A stretch of DNA of 64,000 nucleotides from Pseudomonas putida (GCF_016406145.1 NZ_CP066306.1:1922001-1986000), one strand, 5' to 3'; numbered from the stretch's first letter, positions 29,406-39,546 are shown. The notes: generated by a model from the sequence alone, not told the origin. Numbers and translations are program-made.

Positions 29406-30203
29406 TCAGGTCAGCTGGAAGAATGCCCGAGCCGTTGCGGTAGTGTGCGCCGCGGTCTCTTCAACTCGTTCACCCCGGTGCAACGCTACCTCCCGCAGCA
29501 CCTCTGGCAAAAACGCCGGCTCGTTGCGCCCGCTCTTCGGTTTCGGTCGCAGACTGCGCGGCAGCAGGTACGGGGCATCACTTTCCAGCATCAAGCGCCC
29601 TTGTGGGATATTTCCCACCAGCGGATGCAGGTGCGTGCCGCGGCGTTCGTCACAGATCCAGCCGGTGATGCCAATGTGCAGATCCATGTCCAGGTAGGCG
29701 AACAGTGCGTCACGCTCGCCGGTGAAGCAATGCACCACGGCGGCCGGCAGGTGGTCACGGTAGTCCTTCACAATCGCCAGCAAGCGCTCGCTGGCATCAC
29801 GCTCATGCAGGAACACTGGCAGACGCAACTCGGCGGCCAGCGCCAACTGAGCTTCCAAGGCTTTTTCCTGGAGTGGGCGAGGGGAGAAGTCGCGGTTGAA
29901 GTCCAGCCCGCATTCGCCTACGGCGCGCACACGCGCTTCACTCAGCAACTGGCGCAGTCGTTGGTCGCTGTTGGCGTCCCACGCTTTGGCGTCGTGCGGG
30001 TGTACGCCGGCTGTGGCGAACAGGTGCTCGCTGGCGGGATCCAGCTGCTGGCACAGTTCAAGCGCCTGCTCGCTGACCGCGAGGCTGGTGCCGGTAAGGA
30101 TCATCTGGACTACGCCGGCTTCGATGGCGCGCTCGACAATGGCGGCCTGCTGGTCGTGGAAACTGCTATTGGTCAGGTTGACGCCGATATCGATCAGTTG
30201 CAT
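29406..30203 (-). CDS. tatD: TatD family metal-dependent nuclease
   Basis: A 265-residue TIM-barrel hydrolase. The N-terminus [51 protein letters not shown] and SDAPYLLPR align with E. coli TatD, including its variant first strand without the HxH seen in the YcfH branch. The Glu, His and Asp residues form the two-metal site. Members are 3'-5' DNA exonucleases or deoxyribonucleases in the cytoplasm. It is divergent from the lytic transglycosylase gene. I place it in the TatD branch proper rather than YcfH/YjjV by these motifs. Confidence 0.93.
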   Translation of the reverse strand: MQLIDIGVNLTNSSFHDQQAAIVERAIEAGVVQMILTGTSLAVSEQALELCQQLDPASEHLFATAGVHPHDAKAWDANSDQRLRQLLSEARVRAVGECGLDFNRDFSPRPLQEKALEAQLALAAELRLPVFLHERDASERLLAIVKDYRDHLPAAVVHCFTGERDALFAYLDMDLHIGITGWICDERRGTHLHPLVGNIPQGRLMLESDAPYLLPRSLRPKPKSGRNEPAFLPEVLREVALHRGERVEETAAHTTATARAFFQLT

Positions 30204-30361
30204 GGTGCTACCTCGTGCCGCGGGACGGCCAGCATAACAAAAAGCGCGATTTTCGGGAAAAAGCCAAGAACTTCAGGCTGTTGTCATGGTCTTTTGCGGT
30301 CATTTATCACGAGTTGCTCGTACACATGGATGCTGCCCACCGACCTCGGATACGTTTTCGC

Positions 30362-31768
30362 ATGCTGCGATACCTGCTCGCCCTGCTGCTGGCGTTTGGC
30401 CTGATGAGCGTCGGTCCCGCCTACGCACGCCTGCCGGGGCCGCAGCAGAACGTGCCGGTGAGCAAGGCCCGTGACCTTGAACAGATCCGCAGCAGCAAGG
30501 TGCTGCGGGTACTGGTCAATCAAAGTCGCAATAGCTCCGGTGAGGTCAAGGGCGAGCCCGTCGGTATCGAGTACTACCGCTTGCGTGCGCTTGAGCATTA
30601 CCTCAACGCTCGGGCCGGCGACGGGCAACAGGTGCAGCTCAAACTCATCCCCAGAGCCAAAGAGCAACTACTCGGGGCCCTGCAGCGCGGTGAGGGCGAC
30701 CTTGCCGCCCCGGGCGAATTGCTCGACCCGAGCCTGGTCGGTGGCGTGAACAGCAGTGCTCCGGTCCTGGACCAAGTGCCGCTGTGGCTGGTCGGGCGCA
30801 AGGGCGAGCGCAGTTTCACCCGTGTCGAGCAGTTGTCCGGGCGCACCGTGGCGCTGACCAGTGCCAGTGCCGCCGGCGCGCTGATCCAGCAGATCAACCA
30901 GCACCTGGCGCTGCGCAAGCGCCCGCCCGTCAAGATCGAGTGGGTCGATTCGACCCTGGCGGTGGAGGACGTGCTGGAGATGGTCCAGGCCGGCATCTAT
31001 CACCTGACCGTGGTGGAGCGGCCGATCGCGCTGCGCTGGGCTCGGGTAATGCCACGCCTGCGCCTGGATAGCCGCCTGCAACTGGGCCCGCCGCAAGCCA
31101 TGCGCTGGTATGTGCGGCGTGATGCGACGCTGCTGCAGGCCACGGTCGATCGTTTTTTGCAGGGCTACCGTGCGCCGGAGAACCAGGACGCTGCCTTCGA
31201 GCGCATCTACCGGCGCCAGTACCGCGTGCACAACCCGCTTGCGCGCAAGGACCGTCAGCGCCTGGCTTCTGTGCGCGCGGTGCTGCAGAAACATGGCCAG
31301 GCGCAACAGATCGACTGGTTGAACCTTGCCGCTTTGGCCTTCAAGGAGTCGACCCTCAACCCGGCGGCGCGCGGCAGTGGCGGGGCGCATGGCCTGATGC
31401 AGATCACTCCTGCAGCTGCCCAACGGGTCGGGGTCAGCAATACCGCAACGGTGGATGGCAATGTCCAGGCCAGCGCCCGTTACCTGGCGTTGATACGCCG
31501 CAAGTTCTTTGCCAGCCCGCAGATCAACGAGCGTGAGCGCATGGCCTTTGTGCTGGCCGCCTACAACCTTGGGCCCGAGCGGGTCCAGGCCATGCGTGTC
31601 GAGGCTCGCAAGCGTGGCCTCAATGGCAATCAATGGTTCTTTCAGACCGAACGGGTCGCGATGGAGCAGGTGGGCATGGGGCCGGTGAACTTCGTCAACA
31701 GCGTGAACAAGTACTTCCTGGCGTTCAACCGTGAGCGTGCGGTGCTGGAGCGGAGGGCCAAGCGCTAA
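30362..31768 (+). CDS. MltF-like lytic transglycosylase with solute-binding domain
   Basis: A 468-residue envelope enzyme. A signal peptide (residues 1-22, cleaved after AYA) is followed by a family-3 solute-binding domain (about 40-275) and a C-terminal SLT domain. The catalytic Glu is at about residue 329 (FKESTLNP), followed by GLMQITP and AYNLGPERV. This is the MltF architecture: cleavage of peptidoglycan glycan strands to anhydro-muropeptides, regulated by the binding domain. No lipobox is present. The start is uncertain: ATG at 30326 would add 12 residues, and neither has a strong ribosome-binding site. Confidence 0.88.
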   Translation: MLRYLLALLLAFGLMSVGPAYARLPGPQQNVPVSKARDLEQIRSSKVLRVLVNQSRNSSGEVKGEPVGIEYYRLRALEHYLNARAGDGQQVQLKLIPRAKEQLLGALQRGEGDLAAPGELLDPSLVGGVNSSAPVLDQVPLWLVGRKGERSFTRVEQLSGRTVALTSASAAGALIQQINQHLALRKRPPVKIEWVDSTLAVEDVLEMVQAGIYHLTVVERPIALRWARVMPRLRLDSRLQLGPPQAMRWYVRRDATLLQATVDRFLQGYRAPENQDAAFERIYRRQYRVHNPLARKDRQRLASVRAVLQKHGQAQQIDWLNLAALAFKESTLNPAARGSGGAHGLMQITPAAAQRVGVSNTATVDGNVQASARYLALIRRKFFASPQINERERMAFVLAAYNLGPERVQAMRVEARKRGLNGNQWFFQTERVAMEQVGMGPVNFVNSVNKYFLAFNRERAVLERRAKR

Positions 31769-31882
31769 TAAATCGATTTATTTGATTGGTTTGCTGGGTT
31801 TTTTGCGATTCAAATATCTGTCAAGTCGATTACTATGGCGCCCATCCCAACACAACAGCCCAGCTTTCAAGGAAGTCACCCA

Positions 31883-32317
31883 ATGAACAACGCAATCATC
31901 AAACTGCTCTCCACCCGCGCCGGCCTGGGCCTGAGCGTAATTCGCATCCTGGTCGGCATCATCTTCATGGCGCACGGTGCGCAGAAACTCTTCGGCCTGT
32001 TCGGTGGCTACGGGTTGGAGGGCACCGGCCAGTGGATGGAGAGCATCGGCCTGGCCCCCGGTTACCTGATGGCCCTGTTGTCCGGCAGCGCCGAGTTCTT
32101 CGGCGGCCTGGCCCTGGTGATCGGCCTGCTGGCTCGCCCGGCGGCTCTGGCGTTGACAGTGACGCTGGTGGTGGCAATCTTCTCGGTGCACATCGGTAAC
32201 GGCCTGTTCATGTCCAACAATGGCTATGAGTTCGCCCTGGCGTTGCTGGCGGGTACCGTCGCGGTACTGATCGAAGGCGCTGGTCGCTTCTCCGTAGACC
32301 GATTGATCGCCCGCTGA
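31883..32317 (+). CDS. DoxX family membrane protein
   Basis: A 144-residue DoxX/SURF4-like protein with four hydrophobic helices. The first contains RILVGIIFMAHGAQKLF, the family signature, and the second GSAEFFGGLALVIGLL. AAGGAAG lies 7 bases before the ATG at 31883. DoxX proteins are inner-membrane proteins linked to quinone or thiol redox in some organisms, with no agreed activity. It forms a single-gene unit. A copy of the GCTTGCAGCTTG intergenic repeat follows. Confidence 0.88.
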   Translation: MNNAIIKLLSTRAGLGLSVIRILVGIIFMAHGAQKLFGLFGGYGLEGTGQWMESIGLAPGYLMALLSGSAEFFGGLALVIGLLARPAALALTVTLVVAIFSVHIGNGLFMSNNGYEFALALLAGTVAVLIEGAGRFSVDRLIAR

Positions 32318-32337
32318 CAGCTCATGCTGCAGGCCTC

Positions 32338-32378
32338 AAGTTGATGACTTTCAGCTTGGGGCTTGCAGCTTGCCGCGT
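32338..32378. repeat. GCTTGCAGCTTG-type intergenic repeat
   Basis: CAAGTTGATGACTTTCAGCTTGG and GCTTGCAGCTTG lie just after doxX. They are related to the repeats at 33333-33380 and 43862-43957. The remainder of the 32318-32531 gap shows nothing clear. Confidence 0.45.
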
Positions 32379-32531
32379 GTAGCTCTAGCATACCGCCTGC
32401 GCCGATTTAAACAGCTACTTGCGGGGCGCAGGAAAGCCCAGCCCCGGGTCATCCGAAATACCGCTAAAGCGCTGGTTCGGTGACGCCTCCCACCGCTGCC
32501 CAGCGGGATTTGCGAGGCGGAGAAACACTCC

Positions 32532-32840
32532 ATGAGTTGCCCACGTACCAGTGTCTGCTTGAGCCCACTGCCTGCCAGCCAGGCCACCCGTACACCGCGC
32601 ATCCTGCTCGGTGGCCAGCATCAGCCCACTCTTTTGCGTCATCTCGAAGGCTTGTCCCGTCGCAAAGGCCAGGCCCGCGCCTTCCTCATCCAGTTTGCCG
32701 ATACCGCGTGCCGGCTGGAGCAGTTTGGCAACGACCGCTTCGATCTGGCGGTGATCCAGGCCCCTGCCCCGCAGGATGCTGCCGAAGTGATCGGCCACCT
32801 CACCCGCATCGCACGCCAGGGCCTGATTACCCGACGCTGA
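32532..32840 (+). CDS. Hypothetical protein, 102 residues
   Basis: A small protein that begins with PRILLGG and continues to GNDRFDLAVIQ and DAAEVIGHLTRIARQGL, an alternating strand-helix pattern like a truncated Rossmann or response-regulator-like fold. GGAG lies 9 bases before the ATG. It ends 11 bases before greB and is probably cotranscribed with it. An overlapping minus-strand frame (32415-32798) is less protein-like. It may belong to the small Pseudomonas DUF6231-type family, which I cannot confirm. Confidence 0.65.
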   Translation: MSCPRTSVCLSPLPASQATRTPRILLGGQHQPTLLRHLEGLSRRKGQARAFLIQFADTACRLEQFGNDRFDLAVIQAPAPQDAAEVIGHLTRIARQGLITRR

Positions 32841-32851
32841 GGATCCCGCTG

Positions 32852-33325
32852 TTGAGTACCAATATCATCACGACAGAAGGCCATGAAGCTCTGAAGAAAG
32901 AGTTGGACCATCTGTGGCGGGTGTATCGCCCGGAAATTACCCAGAAGGTGGCTTGGGCTGCCTCGCTGGGGGATCGCAGCGAGAATGCCGACTACCAGTA
33001 CAACAAGAAGTTGCTGCGTGAGATCGACCGTCGGGTCCGATACCTGCGCAAGCGCCTCGAAGACGTCAAAGTGGTTGCCTATTCGCCGCAGCAGGAGGGC
33101 AAGGTCTTCTTCGGTGCCTGGGTGGAGATCGAAAATGATGACGGCGAAACCCTGAAGTTTCGCATCGTCGGGTACGACGAGATCTATGGACGCAATGACT
33201 ATATCTCGATCGATTCGCCGATGGCGCGGGCCCTGCTCAAGAAAGAGAAGGGTGATGAGGTGGTGGTGCACACACCTACCGGCGAAGCGACCTGGTATGT
33301 AAGCAGCATAAGTTACGAACAGTAA
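32852..33325 (+). CDS. greB: Transcription elongation factor GreB
   Basis: A 157-residue Gre factor that stimulates cleavage of backtracked RNA by RNA polymerase. The N-terminal coiled coil (EGHEALKKELDHLW to about residue 75, with the acidic tip GDRSENADYQYNKKLL) is followed by the FKBP-like C-terminal domain (YDEIYGRNDYISIDSPMARALL). The length and R/K pattern fit GreB rather than GreA. Translation appears to start at TTG (32852), with GAGGA 8 bases upstream; no ATG is available in a sensible position, and longer in-frame readings enter the upstream gene. Confidence 0.93.
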   Translation: MSTNIITTEGHEALKKELDHLWRVYRPEITQKVAWAASLGDRSENADYQYNKKLLREIDRRVRYLRKRLEDVKVVAYSPQQEGKVFFGAWVEIENDDGETLKFRIVGYDEIYGRNDYISIDSPMARALLKKEKGDEVVVHTPTGEATWYVSSISYEQ

Positions 33326-33332
33326 GCGTTCA

Positions 33333-33380
33333 GCTGCAAGCCGAGGCGTATTGGCCATGCTTGCAGCTTGCAGCTTGCAA
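33333..33380. repeat. GCTGCAAGC / GCTTGCAGC inverted intergenic repeat
   Basis: GCTGCAAGC and GCTTGCAGC pair across an approximately 18-base loop, with tandem TGCAGCTTGCAGCTTGCAAG. It sits between greB and the convergent ABC permease gene and may act as a bidirectional terminator hairpin. The same family recurs at 32338 and 43862. Confidence 0.55.
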
Positions 33381-33382
33381 GG

Positions 33383-35889
33383 CTACCCCTCTCGAAGCAC
33401 CGCCAACGGGCTGGCATTAAGCGCCCGCCGAGTCCCGAGCACACCAGCCCCGCCTACCAGTAGTGCGCCCGCCAGCGGCAGTATCAGCAGCCACGGATGC
33501 GGGCCCCACTGCAGGTCGAACGCATAGCGGTAAAGCACCAGGGTAATCAACTCACAGCCTAGCGCTGCCAGGGCGCCACTGGCCGCACCCAGCAGCCCGA
33601 ACTCGATACGCCGCGCTTTCACCAGCAACGGTCGAGCAGCGCCAAGCGCGCGCAGCAATGCGCCTTGGCGAATGCGTTCATCCAGCGTTGCCTGCAAGCC
33701 TGCGAACAGCACGGCCAGCCCCGCCGCCAGGACGAACAGCAATACATATTCCACCGCCAGGGTAACCTGGGCGAGGATGCTGCGCAGCTGCTCCAGCAAG
33801 GCATCGACTTGCAGGATGGTCACTGCCGGGAACGCCCGCGACAGGGCCACCACATCCAAGTCATGACCCGCCGCGAGGTAGAAGCTGGTCAAGTAGGTGG
33901 TCGGCAGCCCCTGCAGGGTGCCGGGCTGGAAGATCATGTAGAAGTTCGGCTGGAAGCTGTCCCAGTGCACGCTGCGCAGGCTGCTGACTCGTGCCTGGCG
34001 TTGTTCGCCGCCAATGTCGAAGGTCAGTAGGTCGCCCAGTTGCACCTTCAGGCTGGCGGCAAGGTCCGCTTCGACCGAAACGCCGGGGATTTCATCGCCA
34101 GCCGGTAGCGCCCGCCACCAGTTGCCGGCAGTCAAGGCATTGCCTGCGGGCAGGTCGGCGGCCCAGGTCAAGCTGAGGTCGCGCTGAACGGCGCGCTCGC
34201 CGGCGGAATCCTTGCTGACGATCTGTTGCACGGGTTGCTCGTTGATCTGGATCAGCCGGCCAGGCGTCACCGGGTACAGCGGTGCGGAGGCTGCGTTCAC
34301 CTCGTGCAGGCGCTGGGCAAAAGGCTCACGGTCGTCGGGCAGGATGTTCAGGGCGAAATGGTTGGGTGCGTCCTTGGGCAGTTGTGCCTGCCAGGTGTCG
34401 AGCAGCTCGGCGCGCAGCAAGGCGACCAGGGCCATGGCCAGCAGGATCAGGCCAAACGCCAGTGCCTGGCCCGCGGCAGCCATGGGGTGGCGCAGCAACT
34501 GGCCCAAGCCCAGGCGCCAGGGCAGCGGGGCGCCCGCCAGCAGTTGCCGCAGGCTGCGCAGCCCAAGCAGCAGCAGGCCGCCCAGTGCCAGCGCGGCAAG
34601 CAACCCGCCGCCAAGCAGAGCGAAGGTCAGCAGCAGGTCGAGGCTCAGGCGCCACATGATCAGGCCCAGCGCGAACAGGGCGGCGCCGTAGACCAGCCAG
34701 CTGCTGGGTGGCACGGGCAGCAGGTCGCGGCGCAGTACACGCAGTGGCGGCACCTTGCCCAGGGCGGCGAGCGGGGGCAGGGCGAAACCGGCCAGTGCGA
34801 CCAGCCCGGTGGCGATGCCGGCCAATGCCGGGAGGATGCCGCCAGGCGGCACCACGCTCGGCAGCAGACCGTGCAACAGGCGGAACAGGCCCAGTTGCGC
34901 CAGCCAGCCGAGTAGGGCGCCCACCAGCGCTGCCAGCAGGCCGAGCATGGCCAGTTGCAGGCAGTACAGGCCCAGCGCCTGGTGGCGGGACAACCCCAGG
35001 CAGCGCAACAGTGCACTGGCGTCCAGGCGCCGCGCTGCATAGCGGCTGGCCGACAGTGCCACGGCGACGCCTGCCAGCAGCACCGCTACCAGGCTGGCCA
35101 TGTTCAGGTAGCGTTCGGCCTTGCCCAGGGCGCCCCCGATCTGCCGGTTGCCATCGCGGGTGTCGAGCAGGCGCTGGTTCGCCGCCAGGTTCTTCTCCAG
35201 CCCCTGACGGTACTGCGCCAGGGCCTGCGCATCGCCGCGCCACAGCTCACGGTAGCTGACCCGGCTGCCGGGCTGAATGACCCCTGTGGCCTCCAGGTCG
35301 GCGAGGTTCATCATCACCCGCGGGGTGAGGCTATAAAAGTTGTTGGCACGGTCCGGTTCGTAGGTCAGAACGCGGCTCATGCGCAGGGTCTTCATGCCGA
35401 CATCGATGCTGTCGCCGATGCTCAGGCCAAGGGCAGCCAGCAGGCGCGGTTCGACCCAGACCTCGCCCGGCGGCGGGCCGCCACCGGGGGTTTCCATGGC
35501 ATACGGCGCCGGTGCACTGCGTACCTGGCCACGCAGGGGGTAGGCGCCATCGGCGGCCTTGATGCTCGACAGCTGAATGCCGGCATCACCACCGACCACG
35601 CTGGTGAACTCCACGACCCGTGCGTGGCGCAGCCCCAGGGCGGTGCCGGCATCGACCTGCTCTTGACGCGCCGGCGCACTGCCTTGCAATACCAGGTCGG
35701 CGCCGAGGAACTCGCTGGCGCGCAACTGCATGGCGCCATTGAGGCGGGCACCGAAATAACCGATGGCGGTGCTGGCGGCAACGGCCACCAGCAGGGCGAA
35801 GAACAGCACGCGCACTTCGCTGGCGCGGATGTCGCGCAACAACTGGCGCAGCGCCAGGCCGCACAGGCGGGAAAGCGGCATATGTTTCA

Positions 35890-35890
<1 letters not shown>
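33383..35890 (-). CDS. ABC transporter permease, FtsX/MacB type (YbbP-like)
   Basis: An 835-residue inner-membrane protein with a duplicated FtsX-type architecture: TM near residues 28-50, a large periplasmic domain (about 50-255), a central block of helices (about 258-500), a second periplasmic domain (about 515-700) and three final helices (about 715-830). It pairs with the ATPase gene just upstream (TGATG one-base overlap). With the adjacent tesA this is the E. coli tesA/ybbA/ybbP arrangement. Such type VII ABC systems usually act on lipoproteins or lipids by mechanotransmission rather than classical transport. The substrate is unknown. Confidence 0.9.
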
Positions 35891-36573
<683 letters not shown>

Positions 36574-36583
36574 GGAGAATCCA

Positions 36584-37189
36584 ATGCGAGTGTGGTGGTT
36601 GAGTGCCGGTCTGGCCCTGTATTGCCTGGCCCAGAGCGCAGCGGCGGGAACCTTGCTGGTTGTTGGCGATAGTATCAGCGCCGGTTTTGGCCTGGATACC
36701 CGCCAGGGGTGGGTCTCTTTGTTGCAGACCCGGCTCAGGGACGAAGGTTTCGATGATCAGGTGGTCAACGCTTCGATCAGCGGCGACACCAGTGCAGGGG
36801 GCCAGGCGCGGCTGCCTGCGCTGCTTGCAGCGCACAAGCCCAGCCTAGTGGTGCTGGAATTGGGCGGCAACGACGGGCTGCGCGGGCAGCCTCCAGAGCA
36901 ATTGCAACAAAATCTTGCCTCGATGATCGAGCGGTCACGCGAGTCCGGGGCCAAGGTCGTGCTGCTGGGCATGCGTCTGCCGCCCAATTATGGGGTGCGC
37001 TACACCACGGCGTTCGCCAAGGTTTATGAGCAGCTGGCAGCGGAGAAACAGGTGGCACTGGTGCCGTTTTTCCTCGAGGGCGTAGGGGGAGTGCCGGAGA
37101 TGATGCAGGCCGATGGCATCCATCCGGCGCAGGGTGCCCAGCAGCGGTTGCTGGAAAATGCCTGGCCAGCGATAAAACCCTTGCTCTGA
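36584..37189 (+). CDS. tesA: Multifunctional acyl-CoA thioesterase I / lysophospholipase
   Basis: A 201-residue SGNH hydrolase. A signal peptide (residues 1-21, cleaved after AAA) exports it to the periplasm. SGNH blocks are complete: GDSIS with nucleophile Ser30, Gly in SISGDTSAGG, GGND, and DGIHP with the catalytic Asp and His. It hydrolyses acyl-CoAs, lysophospholipids and esters. GGAG lies 6 bases before the ATG at 36584, itself overlapping the start region of the divergent ABC ATPase gene. An in-frame upstream extension within that gene is rejected. Confidence 0.93.
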   Translation: MRVWWLSAGLALYCLAQSAAAGTLLVVGDSISAGFGLDTRQGWVSLLQTRLRDEGFDDQVVNASISGDTSAGGQARLPALLAAHKPSLVVLELGGNDGLRGQPPEQLQQNLASMIERSRESGAKVVLLGMRLPPNYGVRYTTAFAKVYEQLAAEKQVALVPFFLEGVGGVPEMMQADGIHPAQGAQQRLLENAWPAIKPLL

Positions 37190-37247
37190 CGCTTTAAACG
37201 GGGCCGGCTTTCGGCTAATGTTGCGCCCCCCGTTTCGAGAGCCCCCG

Positions 37248-37529
37248 ATGCCGCGCCCTGCCTGGTCCTTGTATGCCTACCAACTGATCGAGCCCGATGA
37301 GCAACTCGATCTGTTCGCCTGCCAGGAAATCCGCGTCCACCTTGTTGCCCGACAGCTCGAGCTGGGTGTACCGGTCGACCGTACCCTTTGTGGCGGGTTG
37401 CTGCCTGCACAACCACGCTGGTCCGGCGTGCCGCGCTCCATCTATCGTGACGGTCGCCTGTGCGACCTCTGTCGGGCGATTCTCGAAGCCCAGCGGCGCG
37501 GCATGCGTCCGGTATGGCCGCAGCTTTGA
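37248..37529 (+). CDS. Hypothetical protein with C-x-x-C, 93 residues
   Basis: A small soluble protein (PRPAWSLYAYQLIEP start, then a helical middle) with a C-terminal CDLC pair in GRLCDLCRAI and another Cys in RTLCGG, so metal binding is possible. GAGAG lies 6 bases before the ATG. It follows tesA in the same direction by 58 bases. I know similar short Pseudomonas proteins but no function. Codon use agrees with real coding sequence. Confidence 0.6.
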   Translation: MPRPAWSLYAYQLIEPDEQLDLFACQEIRVHLVARQLELGVPVDRTLCGGLLPAQPRWSGVPRSIYRDGRLCDLCRAILEAQRRGMRPVWPQL

Positions 37530-37660
37530 TGCGGCCCTTGGCCTGAAACTCAGAGCGCCTTTCATCATCTGAAACGCATGGAAACCACCAGTGTCTCCCG
37601 CTTGGCTCGGTGCGGGTGTACAATCGATTCTCTTGACCCACCTTTCGAAGGATTTACCGG

Positions 37661-38638
37661 ATGTTGCCGCGCTTTCCCGCCGTCACCCGCTGCCTGACCC
37701 TGGCCGGCCTGCTGGTAGCAGGCCCCGCCGTTGCACTGGAGTTGCCGCTGCCGCCTCCGGGTGAAGACGTCGTTGGCCAGGTGCAGGTGATCAAGGCCAA
37801 GTACGAGGACACCTTTGCCGACATCGGTACAGCCAACGACCTCGGCTACCTGGAGATGATCGCCGCCAACCCGGGTGTGGACCCGTGGCTGCCGGGCGCC
37901 GGTACCGAGATCATCCTGCCGACCCGTTACGTGCTTCCGCCGGGGCCCCGCGAGGGCGTTGTCATCAACCTTGCGGAATACCGGATGTACTACTTCCCGA
38001 AAGGGCAGAGTGTGGTGTACACCTTCCCGCTGGGAATCGGTCGTGAAGGCTGGGGTTCCCCCATCGCCAACACCAAGATCATTGCCAAGACCCCAAACCC
38101 GACCTGGACGCCACCGGCCTCGATCCGTGCCGAACATGCCGCCGACGGTGACATCCTGCCAACCGTGGTTCCGGCCGGGCCAGACAACCCGCTAGGGCCG
38201 TACAAATTCACCCTGGGTGTGCCGGGGTACCTGATCCACGGTTCTAACAAGAAGTTCGGCATTGGTATGCGTACCAGCCATGGTTGCTTCCGCATGTTCA
38301 ACAACAATGTGCTGGAGCTGTCGAAGATGGTCCCGGTCGGTACGCCGGTGCGTATCATCAACGAGCCTTACAAGTTCGGAATCAGTGGTGGCAAGGTATA
38401 CCTCGAGGCGCACACGCCGCTTGATGACAACGGCGACCCGTCGGTAGTCGACAAGCACACTGCGGTCATCAACGCGCTGCTCAAGCGCGAAGACCTGGCC
38501 AGCAATGTGCGTATGAACTGGGACATGGTCCGCGACGTGGTCGCTGCAGAGGATGGCATGCCGGTAGAGATTGCCGTGCCAGTCGACAACCAGGGTACAG
38601 CTCCCATGGTGTCGAGCATTCCACCAGAACTGCAGTAA
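37661..38638 (+). CDS. L,D-transpeptidase, ErfK/YbiS type
   Basis: A 325-residue periplasmic enzyme. The signal peptide is at residues 1-26. A LysM-like segment (about 35-90) precedes the YkuD catalytic domain (about 95-235), with HGSNK and the active-site motif SHGCFRM, in which the Cys is the nucleophile and the His its partner. Such enzymes make 3-3 peptidoglycan crosslinks or attach lipoproteins such as Lpp/OprI to peptidoglycan. The neighbouring oprI gene (convergent) makes the lipoprotein-anchoring role attractive, but this is inference. AAGGA lies 8 bases before the ATG. Confidence 0.92.
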   Translation: MLPRFPAVTRCLTLAGLLVAGPAVALELPLPPPGEDVVGQVQVIKAKYEDTFADIGTANDLGYLEMIAANPGVDPWLPGAGTEIILPTRYVLPPGPREGVVINLAEYRMYYFPKGQSVVYTFPLGIGREGWGSPIANTKIIAKTPNPTWTPPASIRAEHAADGDILPTVVPAGPDNPLGPYKFTLGVPGYLIHGSNKKFGIGMRTSHGCFRMFNNNVLELSKMVPVGTPVRIINEPYKFGISGGKVYLEAHTPLDDNGDPSVVDKHTAVINALLKREDLASNVRMNWDMVRDVVAAEDGMPVEIAVPVDNQGTAPMVSSIPPELQ

Positions 38639-38658
38639 GCCCTCGAGCGATACGACTG

Positions 38659-38696
38659 AAGCCTGCCCGGGTTAAACGCCTGGCGCAGGCTTTTTC
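38659..38696 (+). terminator. Terminator after the L,D-transpeptidase gene
   Basis: AAGCCTGC / GCAGGCTT stem with an 18-base interior that can pair further, followed by TTTTTC. Confidence 0.75.
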
Positions 38697-38723
38697 ATTT
38701 GTGTCGGCTACTTTTGTTGCGGC

Positions 38724-38757
38724 AATAAAAAAGCCGACCCCGCAAGTGGGTCGGCTT
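38724..38757 (-). terminator. Terminator after oprI
   Basis: On the minus strand AAGCCGACCC / GGGTCGGCTT is followed by TTTTTATT; a strong terminator for the oprI message. Confidence 0.85.
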
Positions 38758-38778
38758 CTTAACAATCCGTGAGGACTA

Positions 38779-39030
38779 TTACTTGCGGCTGGCTTTGTCC
38801 AGCATACGCAGAGCGCGCTCGTTGGCTTCGTCAGCGGTCTGCTGAGCCTTCTGAGCGGCTGCCATTGCATCGTCAGCCTTACGGTAGGCTTCGTCAGCAC
38901 GGGCCTGAGCGCGAGCTGCTGCGTCTTCAGTCGCAGTCAGACGAGCTTCGGTTTCTTTGGATACGCTGCTGCAACCGGTAGCCAGAACTGCGGCCAGAGC
39001 CAGAGCAGAGAATTTCAGAACGTTGTTCAT
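38779..39030 (-). CDS. oprI: Major outer-membrane lipoprotein I
   Basis: An 83-residue Lpp-like lipoprotein. The signal ends in the lipobox Ala-Thr-Gly-Cys (Cys at about 20). The mature part is one continuous Ala-rich heptad helix forming a trimeric coiled coil. The C-terminus ends [12 protein letters not shown], with a Lys positioned for linkage to peptidoglycan. It is among the most abundant Pseudomonas proteins. AAGGGGA lies 5 bases before the ATG at 39030, consistent with strong translation. It is convergent with an L,D-transpeptidase gene that could attach it. Confidence 0.96.
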   Translation of the reverse strand: MNNVLKFSALALAAVLATGCSSVSKETEARLTATEDAAARAQARADEAYRKADDAMAAAQKAQQTADEANERALRMLDKASRK

Positions 39031-39408
39031 CGTGTTCCCCTTCAAGGACTTTCTATTAAATAGCCATCTCTCAGGAAAGAGAAACTGGCCGGCGTACATA
39101 GTACCCATTACTTGTAGTAAGTAAACTGACTCAGCGCAAGAACGGTAAAAAAAATGTTGCCCAAGGGTGCTTGACAAGATTCTCAGGATTTTTGTGAGCA
39201 CGCTGTGCAGGCGGCGCAAGCGATTGTTGTGTGGGAACTTTTTGTTGAACTAACGGTGACTTTAAGGGTCCGTGTACGTCTAAAGCCCAATAGTGTCCGG
39301 CTGATGTTGCAGGCCAGTTCGTACAGGGATTCGAGCTCATCGGCGTGACTTTTAACCGATGCTACCTTGAGCAATCCGGGGTGTCGCGCCTACTATTTGA
39401 TGGCCCGG
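39031..39408. other. Long intergenic region upstream of oprI
   Basis: No convincing gene. On the minus strand, TACTAT preceded 16 bases earlier by TTTACT (within 39085-39130) is a weak candidate oprI promoter. A minus-strand reading frame from a TTG at 39374 to 39183 encodes 63 residues with a protein-like first half but rare codons later; it is left unannotated. Confidence 0.35.
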
Positions 39409-39491
39409 TCCGGCAGAACCATTGCGATCGGCCTGCGGTCCAAGGGGCAAGAGGTGGCATAGGCGCTGCACGCATTGGTTCCTCTGCCGGA
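39409..39491 (+). other. Long imperfect inverted repeat, candidate structured RNA upstream of GNAT gene
   Basis: The left arm 39409-39426 (TCCGGCAG-AACCATTGCG) pairs with the right arm 39471-39491 (CGCATTGGTT-CCT-CTGCCGGA). This gives 17 of 18 base pairs with one T.T mismatch and a 3-base bulge. The 44-base interior includes a further GCCT/AGGC pairing (39431-39434 with 39461-39464). The element ends 55 bases before the GNAT start. It matches none of the RNA families I can recall. It may be a leader element or a small RNA. Confidence 0.55.
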
Positions 39492-39546
39492 TACATCACC
39501 ATCGATTAAGGTAAAGGTCTGCCCAAAAGGCCTGCGAGGAGTAGTG

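Noticed and set aside
32415..32798. Minus-strand frame overlapping the 102-residue gene before greB
   Set aside because: No ribosome-binding site and it overlaps a frame that has one and is spaced correctly before greB. Kept as an alternative only.
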